A DNA stretch of 64,000 nucleotides. Source: Thiomicrorhabdus sp. 6S3-12 (GTDB lineage: Bacteria > Pseudomonadota > Gammaproteobacteria > Thiomicrospirales > Thiomicrospiraceae). Within the stretch, counting starts at the first letter, position 1; every line of letters starts with the position of its first letter. This document shows, one piece after another, positions 28,383 to 34,716 of the stretch. The stretch spans positions 141,878 to 205,877 of the forward strand of contig NZ_JAGETW010000006.1 in NCBI RefSeq assembly GCF_017571475.1, in the 5' to 3' direction. The position numbers were made by a program, and so were the translations under genes. Below the pieces are notes generated by a model, which was given only the letters and a program-made list of their open reading frames with translations, did not search any database and had not been told where the DNA came from.

Positions 28383-29208
28383 TCAACAACAGCTAAAAAC
28401 CCTTCAAAGTATTATCGCAAAAAGGATGTCCTATCAGAGTAAGGCTAAGTGGTTGATAGGCTTTTGTGAAGATACCGGAATTGGCTCAGTAAAAAGCAAT
28501 ATCGCCTCATTTGGCATAAAGGATATTGAATACCTAGAGAGTTACCTTATAGCTAATGGTTTTCCAATAGAAAGTCTTTCATCCGATTTTGACGATAGGA
28601 TAGAAGCATCTAAGTATGTTGGTAACGAAAAGATAACGAGTAATGCTGTCACCCATGAACATGTTTTAGCCTTATTCCCGAAACGGAATTACAGTCTAAA
28701 TCATCAAAATTTGCCGCGAGGAAGAGCTTTAGATTTGACTGTGCAAGAGGCATTATCTCTCAATGTGAAAGAAGTGATTGTTGTTGAAAATTTAGCTGTA
28801 TTCTTAAACGCTATTCACTATTCAAACCTGTTATCAATGCTCTCTAATCATTCCATGCTGATATTTAGGGGGATGGCAGGATGTTACTCGTTAAAAGGTT
28901 CTGTGAGCTTGATAGGGCTATTTAAAGGTGAAAGGGTTGGCTTGTTTGACTTTGACCCTGTTGGATTGAGCGCGATTGGTCACAAAGACCTTGATTCAAT
29001 GTTAGTGCCGGACTTGGGGGAATTAAGAGATAGGCTCGATAAAAAAACTCTAGTGTCTGATCCGATGAAGTATTCGAGTCAAAAGGCCTTAACTACATCG
29101 GACAGTTTGAATGCGCATGCAGAATTTATTAATACGAATAGGCTTGCTGTATCTCAAGAGTACATGATCGCTACAAATTTAAAGCTAGAAAAAATTAATC
29201 TGCGTTAG
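28375..29208 (+). CDS. Short TOPRIM nuclease-like protein (JetD-like)
   Basis: A 277-residue protein. The C-terminal half has TOPRIM features: conserved Glu in VKEVIVVENLAVF (E138) and a DxD in VGLFDFDPVGLSAIG (D192, D194), as in JetD/MksG and topoisomerase VI A subunits. Known JetD proteins are longer (roughly 380-400 residues) with an N-terminal arm and a CAP-like domain; here only about 125 residues precede the TOPRIM fold. In Wadjet this subunit cuts the plasmid after loop extrusion. Overlaps the kleisin gene by eight bases, so the four genes form one operon. Confidence 0.72.
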   Translation: MFNQQQLKTLQSIIAKRMSYQSKAKWLIGFCEDTGIGSVKSNIASFGIKDIEYLESYLIANGFPIESLSSDFDDRIEASKYVGNEKITSNAVTHEHVLALFPKRNYSLNHQNLPRGRALDLTVQEALSLNVKEVIVVENLAVFLNAIHYSNLLSMLSNHSMLIFRGMAGCYSLKGSVSLIGLFKGERVGLFDFDPVGLSAIGHKDLDSMLVPDLGELRDRLDKKTLVSDPMKYSSQKALTTSDSLNAHAEFINTNRLAVSQEYMIATNLKLEKINLR

Positions 29209-29549
29209 TGATATAGCCTTCGAACAAATTTAAAGCAGTTGAGGTTAAACCGTTGACCTTGATGATGTGTTATTAAGTGGACGAGATAGGTATATATAGG
29301 GTTGATGGCGCTCTACCCTGAATTTGGGGAATAGGGTCATATAGAAGCCAATTGCTTAGGCTTGAGTTTAATATAAGTGGGGGAGGGTATCCGATTGAAT
29401 CACAATGGGATATCTAGATGGATACCTCATTCTTTCATACTCTTCAAAAGCCTTTATTCAATGGTTTTGGTTGGCGTGGATACAAACCTTATTAAGGTTC
29501 GAATTAGCTACTTTGAGAAGGCTTTGGTTAGGTCAGTTTTGCGACGGTC
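29209..29549. other. Gene-free stretch between the Wadjet-like operon and the cassette array
   Basis: About 340 AT-rich bases with no convincing gene on either strand. An open frame at 29405-29611 runs into an attC site and has no ribosome binding site. A weak ACCCT / AGGGT hairpin near 29316-29336 lacks a T run. This marks the far end of the cassette array. Confidence 0.4.
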
Positions 29550-29608
29550 TGAATAAATTTAAGCTAACCGGCCACGCTTTAGCTCGGTCATTAAGTGTAT
29601 TGTTATGT
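29550..29608 (-). repeat. attC site 1 (last in array)
   Basis: Plus-strand order: degenerate R' box TGAATAA, TTTAAGCTAACCGG, stem CCACGC…GCTCGG, then GTTATGT (R''). The R' box is poor, as often seen at the end of an array. Confidence 0.7.
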
Positions 29609-29626
29609 TAATTTTAAACATTGAGT

Positions 29627-29850
29627 GAAAATAACTTAGGGCAGAACCCTGGCGGCAGTTTGAAGAGCTATTGCTGTGGGTAAAGACTCAGGGAACAAAT
29701 AAGAACTAAAAAATGCAAGCCATCCAGTGATGACCAGGGCGGTTTCAAAACCGGCTTTTGTTAACAGTTGTTTTTCCATAGGCACCTCCCTTTTAAAGTT
29801 AGTGCCGCCCGGATTCTGCTCCGCAGTGCGTACTGCCCTAAATTATTTCC
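29627..29850. repeat. 224-bp inverted-repeat-bounded module inside a cassette
   Basis: Left arm 29627-29644 and right arm 29833-29850 match as inverted repeats in 16 of 18 positions (core TTAGGGCAG / CTGCCCTAA perfect); GGCGGCA (29651-29657) pairs with TGCCGCC (29803-29809) further in. The module encloses one small ORF, whose stop codon lies in the left arm. It resembles a MITE or a small mobile unit inserted between a cassette gene and its attC. No clear target duplication is visible. Confidence 0.65.
29636..29779 (-). CDS. 47-residue membrane protein inside the inverted-repeat module
   Basis: Starts after an excellent ribosome binding site (GGGAGGTGCCT then ATG). The product begins MEKQLLTKAGFETALVITGW, has one hydrophobic helix (about 9-32) and ends TAIALQTAARVLP. 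Strong initiation signal and membrane character support a real small protein, possibly a toxin-like or regulatory peptide, but the function is unknown. Confidence 0.6.
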   Translation of the reverse strand: MEKQLLTKAGFETALVITGWLAFFSSYLFPESLPTAIALQTAARVLP

Positions 29851-29888
29851 ATATTTTTAATTAACAATCTGTTTTTAATGTTAGCTTT

Positions 29889-30488
29889 TTATGCCAATAG
29901 CTCACCAATAGCTCCTACAAAGGTTGGAACCTCAAGCAGGTGCCACCATTGTTCATTGTGATGTCTTCCACCAAGCCGAATATTGTTTGTAAGATGATTC
30001 CACTTAATAGGTTCTGGCTCTGGAATATCCTTGTTTCCTGATTCTTCTGTAGCATACGACCACCCTAACCAATTGTGGTGGTCTATTTCATGACCACCAT
30101 TTTTCGCTTCTTGGATATGAGGCTCGACAACATCTGCATGGATAATTTTATTGCACACTTCTCTGAGTTTCATTTCATCAAACATCATGCACTGGTAGTG
30201 TTTGTTGACAGCTTTCATAGCTGACTCATAAGAAGATCGGAGCTCAGAACCATTTGGAAGGCATTTCATTTGATCGTCAAGCACACGAATAGATATTGCC
30301 ACCTCAAGTAAGAGTCTACTGATTTCACGAAAGAAATAGTTATCTTCTAGTTTTGCGATGGCATCATCTCTTGTATCAGGATCGCAATGCCGGGCAATTT
30401 CTTTATTTGCATAAAAATGGCAAATAAGTCGATAGGCATTTAATTTAATTGCCTCCCTGTCGAGAACGTAATTTGATGGTAACTGCAT
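29889..30488 (-). CDS. Cassette gene: hypothetical protein with HEPN-like hint
   Basis: A 199-residue soluble protein. The first 110 residues look helical and include KLREVCNKIIHADVVEPH, which resembles the RN-x(n)-H neighbourhood of HEPN/AbiU2-type proteins, though the spacing is not canonical. The C-terminal part is rich in His and Trp (HHNWLGWSY…RHHNEQWWHLLEV). No strong ribosome binding site precedes the ATG, common in cassettes. Downstream lies an inverted-repeat module and then attC 1. A defence role is speculation from context. Confidence 0.65.
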   Translation of the reverse strand: MQLPSNYVLDREAIKLNAYRLICHFYANKEIARHCDPDTRDDAIAKLEDNYFFREISRLLLEVAISIRVLDDQMKCLPNGSELRSSYESAMKAVNKHYQCMMFDEMKLREVCNKIIHADVVEPHIQEAKNGGHEIDHHNWLGWSYATEESGNKDIPEPEPIKWNHLTNNIRLGGRHHNEQWWHLLEVPTFVGAIGELLA

Positions 30489-30500
30489 ATTTTATTTGAA

Positions 30501-30561
30501 ATCTAAAGTTTAAGCTAACTGGCTGCTCGTTAGCGAGGTCAAGTTAAGCGTAATGTTAGGT
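30501..30561 (-). repeat. attC site 2 (61 nt)
   Basis: In cassette orientation it starts ACCTAAC (good R'') and ends AAAC then TTTAGAT where GTTAGAT is expected; the first G of the crossover triplet is changed to T. The central stem is GACCTCGC / GAGCAGCC-like around TAAC. The changed R' suggests this junction may be recombination-poor. Confidence 0.82.
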
Positions 30562-30570
30562 TGAAATTTA

Positions 30571-31467
30571 TTAACGTTCATTCATTTTATTGGTTAGTTT
30601 TATTAACAAATTTTTATCGTCATCAGAAATCCCTGGACGTGGATTTACTCCCCATTGAGATGAGTGAACAAGAAGGTTTCTGGATTCAGAGCTAGCCATG
30701 AATGAAAATTTAATTATTGTTCCGATGATTTTTTTGTTTTTAGTTTTATAAATAGTTTCCCAAACTTCAGAGTTTTCTTGGATGAAAGAGTCCATAGTTT
30801 GATCAATGTAAGACTTTAGTTTTGAATCATTTTCGGCTACAAGAATATCGTTTGCTGGATTAATTAACTTGGTTACTTCAATAGCGACCACACCTTTATG
30901 TCTTGTTCCAATATTTCTACCAATATGACTTATTAATTGTTTTGAAGCTTTTTTTATATTGGCCTGAAGCTTTTTCTTTGAAAAGATTCTTTTACACTCA
31001 ATCCATATCTTTGTTTTTTCTATAGAAACTCCTGTGTCGGTAAACGCATCTAATATTGCTTCGATACCTTTTTCAGGGTTATGTGATTTAGCAGCTACTA
31101 ATGCTTCAAAGAGGAAGTTTCGAGCTTCTGTTGAAGTGGCTGATTCATCGTGAGAATGAATTGGGCCGTTCACACCTTTTTGGAGTTTTTCAATTATGTG
31201 ATGAAGGTTATCTGTAGGTTCATTTCCAAACGCTTTATAGATTTCAATAAAATCATAGATTTCAAATAATGAACTAAAAAAATTTGGGAACTCATTCTTG
31301 ACTTCCAAATCATCAGCATCCCTATAATTGTCTTTCCAGTATTCAATGGTTTTATGGTAGTGTTTTATTCTGCTAGCACTAAACTTGACGCCTATTTTAT
31401 TTAACCAAGCTAAGGCTTCAGAATATTGTTCAAATTTATCTGAATATGATTCTGTTGGTATATTCAT
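30571..31467 (-). CDS. Cassette gene: possible PD-(D/E)XK nuclease-like protein
   Basis: A 298-residue protein. The middle has EAILDAFTDTGVSIEKTKIWIECKRIFS (here split: DAFTDTGVSIEK, KIWIECKRIFS), where a D followed by E-x-K on a strand resembles the PD-(D/E)XK active site of restriction-like nucleases; the following KKLQANIKKASKQLISHIG helix fits the fold. Flanks are helical with no recognised domain. The ATG is four bases after the R' box of attC 3, the hallmark of a cassette gene. Nuclease activity is inferred from one motif only. Confidence 0.65.
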   Translation of the reverse strand: MNIPTESYSDKFEQYSEALAWLNKIGVKFSASRIKHYHKTIEYWKDNYRDADDLEVKNEFPNFFSSLFEIYDFIEIYKAFGNEPTDNLHHIIEKLQKGVNGPIHSHDESATSTEARNFLFEALVAAKSHNPEKGIEAILDAFTDTGVSIEKTKIWIECKRIFSKKKLQANIKKASKQLISHIGRNIGTRHKGVVAIEVTKLINPANDILVAENDSKLKSYIDQTMDSFIQENSEVWETIYKTKNKKIIGTIIKFSFMASSESRNLLVHSSQWGVNPRPGISDDDKNLLIKLTNKMNER

Positions 31468-31471
31468 TTCA

Positions 31472-31532
31472 ACCTAACGTTTAAGCTAACCGGCCGCGCG
31501 TAAGCGCGGTCAGGTTGAGTGTTTTGTTAGAG
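31472..31532 (-). repeat. attC site 3 (61 nt, best preserved)
   Basis: In cassette orientation: R'' CTCTAAC, stem AACC-TGA-CCGCGC / GCGCGGCCGGTT, then TTAGCTTAAAC and R' GTTAGGT, a perfect GTTRRRY. It begins three bases after the stop of the upstream gene and ends four bases before the next ATG. Confidence 0.9.
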
Positions 31533-31534
31533 CA

Positions 31535-31993
31535 TTAATCTACTCTTATCCATTTTTCAGACCTTTCAATTCTTTCAAGAACAGTTTCATCTTCATGACT
31601 AGAATATCTAAGTCGTTCTATTTTTTCTGTAAACTCATTAATAAAGACTTCTTTGTTTTCATATGAACCATTAACGACAATGTTTTCTATATTGCCTTGA
31701 TTGTCTTTCATTGAAATAACTAAAGCTGGTTTTGTTCGTTCAACTTGATTGAGTTTGGGTTCAACTTTATCGATATAAATCTGCCAGAGCAAGCTAGCAA
31801 TCGCTGCTACTTCTGCACTTCTACCAAGTACGCCTATCCAGTTAATTGAGGCATAAATGACACCTGGCTCAAAAACTTGTTTGAATAGATGAAAATCATC
31901 AATCTCTTGAGACAATACTTGTAACACAGTATTTTTTTCTGGGCCATGCTCTATATTGGCTAATGCACCAAAGAATTCAATTGCTTTTGTCAT
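31535..31993 (-). CDS. Cassette gene: hypothetical protein with one membrane-like segment
   Basis: A 152-residue protein I do not recognise. A hydrophobic stretch at about residues 45-70 (VIYASINWIGVLGRSAEVAAIASLLWQIY) could be membrane-embedded, followed by a beta-rich C-terminal region (ALVISMKDNQGNIENIVVNG) and a charged tail. It sits immediately downstream of the TIR cassette with a diverged attC between them. It may act alone; a link to the TIR protein is only positional. Confidence 0.6.
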   Translation of the reverse strand: MTKAIEFFGALANIEHGPEKNTVLQVLSQEIDDFHLFKQVFEPGVIYASINWIGVLGRSAEVAAIASLLWQIYIDKVEPKLNQVERTKPALVISMKDNQGNIENIVVNGSYENKEVFINEFTEKIERLRYSSHEDETVLERIERSEKWIRVD

Positions 31994-32007
31994 AATCAGC
32001 TCGTTTC

Positions 32008-32059
32008 TCTAGTGTTCTAGCTACGCGTTATTACGGCATGATTGAGTGAGTTGTTATGC
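32008..32059 (-). repeat. Diverged attC site 4
   Basis: In cassette orientation it begins GCATAAC (R''), overlapping the TIR stop codon, and has a loose stem around CGTAATAACGCG. The R' end (ACTAGAG-like) is degenerate. Its alignment to attC 3 is partial but collinear. Confidence 0.55.
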
Positions 32060-32518
32060 TTTTTTTTGACTTAATAGCCAAATCAATGCAGCACCTAATA
32101 CCAACCAAACAATCGGTTCCCAGCTTTTAGATTTTGCAGTACTAAAAACAGTTGTTTGAATCCAACTTAAGACTTTTTCAGGGCTTTCATGGAACGGTAT
32201 ATATTTAATATCACCAAGAGCGATAGGCATTTTGGATTCACTATCAAGTTTGATTGGTACGATTGTTTTGTTTTCAGACTTAGCTAGTTCAATTTCTTGT
32301 GCGACCCATTTTGAATCTTGAGAGTTTGAAGACCACATTAATAAAAATAAGTCTGCACTTTTAATAGCAGGGTAAATTTTTCCGGTTAAAGACTCCCCTG
32401 GTTCTACTGAATTTTCAGCAAAAAAAGTTTCGATATGAGGGTTTTCAAGCATCCCTTTAATATGATTCACTGTATCTAAATCTTTGGTTGAATAGCTAAT
32501 AAATACATTAAATGCCAT
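32054..32518 (-). CDS. Cassette gene: TIR-domain protein with C-terminal membrane anchor
   Basis: A 154-residue protein. TIR domain over residues 1-125: FNVFISYSTKD at the start, SADLFLLMWSSNS, and SKWVAQEIELAK with the likely catalytic E75. A C-terminal hydrophobic helix (about 133-149, PIVWLVLGAALIWLL) plus a basic tail suggests an inner-membrane anchor. TIR domains of this kind act as NAD-cleaving effectors in anti-phage systems. AGGAAACAAT precedes the ATG. No separate sensor gene is fused or adjacent, so the trigger is unknown. Confidence 0.85.
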   Translation of the reverse strand: MAFNVFISYSTKDLDTVNHIKGMLENPHIETFFAENSVEPGESLTGKIYPAIKSADLFLLMWSSNSQDSKWVAQEIELAKSENKTIVPIKLDSESKMPIALGDIKYIPFHESPEKVLSWIQTTVFSTAKSKSWEPIVWLVLGAALIWLLSQKKA

Positions 32519-32530
32519 ATTGTTTCCTAT

Positions 32531-32594
32531 GTATAACGTTTAAGCTAACAGGTCACGCGTTAGCGTGGTCTGGTCGGGTTGAGAGTATTTTACA
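32531..32594 (-). repeat. attC site 5 (first in array)
   Basis: Plus strand: GTATAAC, GTTTAAGCTAACAGG, stem TCACGCG / CGTGGTC, then GGTTGAGAGTATTTTACA. The R' box (GTTATAC in cassette orientation) is near consensus; the R'' end is degenerate. It lies between the 191-residue gene and the TIR gene. Confidence 0.8.
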
Positions 32595-32599
32595 AAGGT

Positions 32600-33154
32600 T
32601 CAAGGTGCTAACTTTAGCCCTATATTAAAAAATGCAAACATAATACCTGTAGATAAAGTGGCGCCAATAGCATATAAAACCCAGTGGTATTTAGTTAGAA
32701 ATGCTAACAATCGGACAAGAGAAATTGATGCTAAGACTAGGGCAACAAAATATAAAGAAAACATATAAATTGCAGAAATAAAACCGCCATATTCTTGAAG
32801 AGCCTGTTTTCCTGTGTAAATTAATACAGTAGCCAAAAATGCAGCCAATGCTTGCTCACCAAGAAAATTTGAAAAAACAGGGAAAGTTAGTTTTGATTTC
32901 TTGTCAGGTAATTCCAAAAAGTCTTTGATTGTTTCATTTGAAATCGATTCAGCTTTCTTACTTATGAATGGTAGAGAAATTACTACAGCACTCAATAGGT
33001 TAATAAAAACGGCCGTAAAAATTATTTGTTCTGATAATTTTTTACCTTCAATAAGGTCTCGCGCTAACAAATAATCTAAATATGCAATTAAAACTAAAAA
33101 AATAACTGAAATTATTGATTCCCATATCCCATAACCGAATAATTTTTTGTTCAC
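32600..33154 (-). CDS. Cassette gene: multi-pass membrane protein
   Basis: A 184-residue membrane protein with about five hydrophobic helices (near residues 10-26, 42-62, 100-116, 124-142 and 160-180). No family recognised. I chose a GTG start because CGAGGA lies eight bases upstream; an ATG seven codons earlier (33175) has no ribosome binding site. It is the first gene of the cassette array, next to the integrase gene. Its function and any link to the TIR protein are unknown. Confidence 0.6.
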   Translation of the reverse strand: MNKKLFGYGIWESIISVIFLVLIAYLDYLLARDLIEGKKLSEQIIFTAVFINLLSAVVISLPFISKKAESISNETIKDFLELPDKKSKLTFPVFSNFLGEQALAAFLATVLIYTGKQALQEYGGFISAIYMFSLYFVALVLASISLVRLLAFLTKYHWVLYAIGATLSTGIMFAFFNIGLKLAP

Positions 33155-33273
33155 GTTTTTTCCTCGTTGTGACATATATTATGAGGGCATTTTACCCCTG
33201 CATTGGGTGGGTATTGTAAACAAAAATAGGGCATAAAAATTGTGCTTATTAAGTAGAATATCTTACATTGTTC

Positions 33274-34419
33274 TTATAGCTTGTCTACAGCGCTTTTTAA
33301 GTGGTCTGGAGAAAGGTGGGCATATATCTTAGTCATCTCAATAGAACTGTGTCCGAGAAGCTCGCTCACTGTATAGATATCAATGCCTTTCATAACAAGT
33401 TTTGAAGCGAAGGTATGTCTAAGATCGTATAGTCTAAAATCAATTAATTCCGCATTCCTTCTTAATTTGTACCATGCTTTATTCACACTGACAATCGGCT
33501 TGTCAGCATTCATGTTGGACGGGAATACAAGTTCATTTGAAGGGCATATTAACTTCCACTCGGTCAATCCAGAAAGTAGCTTTTCATTGATAGGAATGTG
33601 CCTTGTTTGGCCTGTTTTTGAAAACGAAGCCTGAACTGTTAGAAGCTTGTTAGTAAAGTTAATATCATCCCATCTAAGATTGAATGCTTCTTGCGGTCTT
33701 GCCCCTGTATTAAGAAGGACTGTAAACAGAGGTTTAATATGGTCATCTATCCCGCGTGAGTGAATTGCTTGCCATAACCTTTCCTCTTCGATTTCACTTA
33801 AAAACCTCACAACACCTTTCTTATCAGTTTTTAGGCGTTTGAATCCCTCAATGGGATTCGAATTGATTAAGTGCCATTTAACAGCTTGGTTAAGAAGTGC
33901 TTTTATTGCATTGATTGCTCTGTTGACTGTCGCTGGTTTGATGTCATTAGAAAGCTGGCCTGAAACCCATTTGTCTAGCTTTTGCGGTGTTATGTCTGTT
34001 AGAGCTAGGTGCATGAAATCTTTGAAGCGAAGCTCTATTAATCTGATAGTTGTTTCAGGACGTTTTTGATTCGTTTTTATGAAAGGGTAGTATTCATTAT
34101 CGAGGTAGTTTCTGAGTATGAGCTTGGTGGTTAAAGCGGCTTGTTTTCTATCTTCTACTTTCTGTGCTTGTGGATCATTGCCAAGGGCGATTTCAGCCTT
34201 AAGTTGCTCAGCTACTTTTCTCGCTGTAGGTACAGAGATATCACCAAACTTACCAATTTGATATTTACGCAGTTTGCCAGTTTGTCTCCATTTGAAGTAG
34301 AAGGTTTTGGTGCCAGACTTTGTGACCTTTATTTTTAGACCTGTAGTCTTAGGGTCAGTGACTTCATAGTCTCTGTCCTTAGCTTCAAGTTTGCCAATTT
34401 CTGAGTTAGTGAAGTTCAT
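33274..34419 (-). CDS. P4-type tyrosine integrase of the island
   Basis: A 381-residue integrase. N-terminal DUF4102-like arm-binding domain (DPKTTGLKIKVTKSGTKTF, YQIGKFGDISVPTARKVAE), core-binding domain about 100-190, and catalytic domain with TGARPQEAFNLRW (Arg), LYDLRHTFAS (Arg), LLGHSS (His) and KIYAHL (nucleophile Tyr). It sits 224 bases from attR, reading inward, as in P4-like islands. It integrates the element at tRNA-Ser. It lacks the look of an integron integrase. GAGGTAACTAGAG precedes the ATG. Confidence 0.93.
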   Translation of the reverse strand: MNFTNSEIGKLEAKDRDYEVTDPKTTGLKIKVTKSGTKTFYFKWRQTGKLRKYQIGKFGDISVPTARKVAEQLKAEIALGNDPQAQKVEDRKQAALTTKLILRNYLDNEYYPFIKTNQKRPETTIRLIELRFKDFMHLALTDITPQKLDKWVSGQLSNDIKPATVNRAINAIKALLNQAVKWHLINSNPIEGFKRLKTDKKGVVRFLSEIEEERLWQAIHSRGIDDHIKPLFTVLLNTGARPQEAFNLRWDDINFTNKLLTVQASFSKTGQTRHIPINEKLLSGLTEWKLICPSNELVFPSNMNADKPIVSVNKAWYKLRRNAELIDFRLYDLRHTFASKLVMKGIDIYTVSELLGHSSIEMTKIYAHLSPDHLKSAVDKL

Positions 34420-34642
34420 CTCTAGTTACCTCAATGTCTACGGGGATATTATATTGTAAAAATATCGGGATGGATACAAAAGGTATCTGTATAGGTATCT
34501 CCAATCTGGTTACCAAAGATAACTTTTGATTACCTTTAGTGACCAATGGTGATTGAGGTTTAATTTCTTAAATCCTTTGTATAAAAGGGTTTTTAGGGGG
34601 TAAGGTGTTATGATGAGAGGGGTGTAAAGAATTTTATGTTTA

Positions 34643-34683
34643 AGCCTACCTGGGGTTCGAATCCCTAGTCCACCGCCATTATT
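34643..34683 (+). repeat. attR: 41-bp direct repeat
   Basis: Perfect copy of the tRNA-Ser 3' end (see attL). To its left is island sequence, to its right a hairpin terminator that belonged to the original tRNA gene. Confidence 0.95.
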
Positions 34684-34690
34684 TCAAAAA

Positions 34691-34716
34691 GCTGAACAGA
34701 AATGTTCGGCTTTTTT
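34691..34716 (+). terminator. Original tRNA-Ser terminator beside attR
   Basis: GCTGAACA / TGTTCGGC stem with four-base loop and six T. The same hairpin, slightly different, follows the degenerate tRNA-Ser copy near 36124. Confidence 0.85.

Larger units (their letters stand above)
29550..33175 (-). mobile_element. Integron gene-cassette array without integron integrase (CALIN-like)
   Basis: Five genes and a 47-aa ORF, all on the minus strand, separated by imperfect palindromes that match attC sites. Four sites share (plus strand) TTTAAGCTAAC followed by a GC stem, and are bounded by RYYYAAC / GTTRRRY-type core boxes. Two sites are exactly 61 nt long. In cassette orientation each attC starts at or just after a stop codon and ends a few bases before the next start codon, as integron cassettes do. 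No IntI-type integrase or attI is seen; the nearby integrase is of P4 type. Confidence 0.88.
17628..34683. mobile_element. 17-kb genomic island integrated in tRNA-Ser
   Basis: Bounded by the 41-bp attL/attR repeat. Contents from left to right: two small unknown genes and a 38-aa ORF, a primase/helicase-like replication protein with an AlpA-like regulator, an unknown gene, a four-gene Wadjet-like operon, an integron cassette array, and a P4-type integrase next to attR. No capsid, tail, terminase or conjugation genes are seen, so this is a satellite-like or P4-like island whose cargo is mostly defence-related. It is clearly more AT-rich than the flanks by eye. Confidence 0.92.

Noticed and set aside
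29405..29611. 68-codon plus-strand frame
   Set aside because: It runs through attC 1 and has no ribosome binding site or protein-like pattern.
29550..32600. CRISPR array
   Set aside because: The repeats are palindromic attC sites spaced by genes of 0.4-0.9 kb, not short regular spacers.
33274..34419. Integrase next to the cassette array as an integron integrase (IntI)
   Set aside because: Its N-terminus is the DUF4102 arm-binding type and it sits beside attR of the tRNA island, reading inward. I see no IntI-specific insertion, so it is the island integrase.
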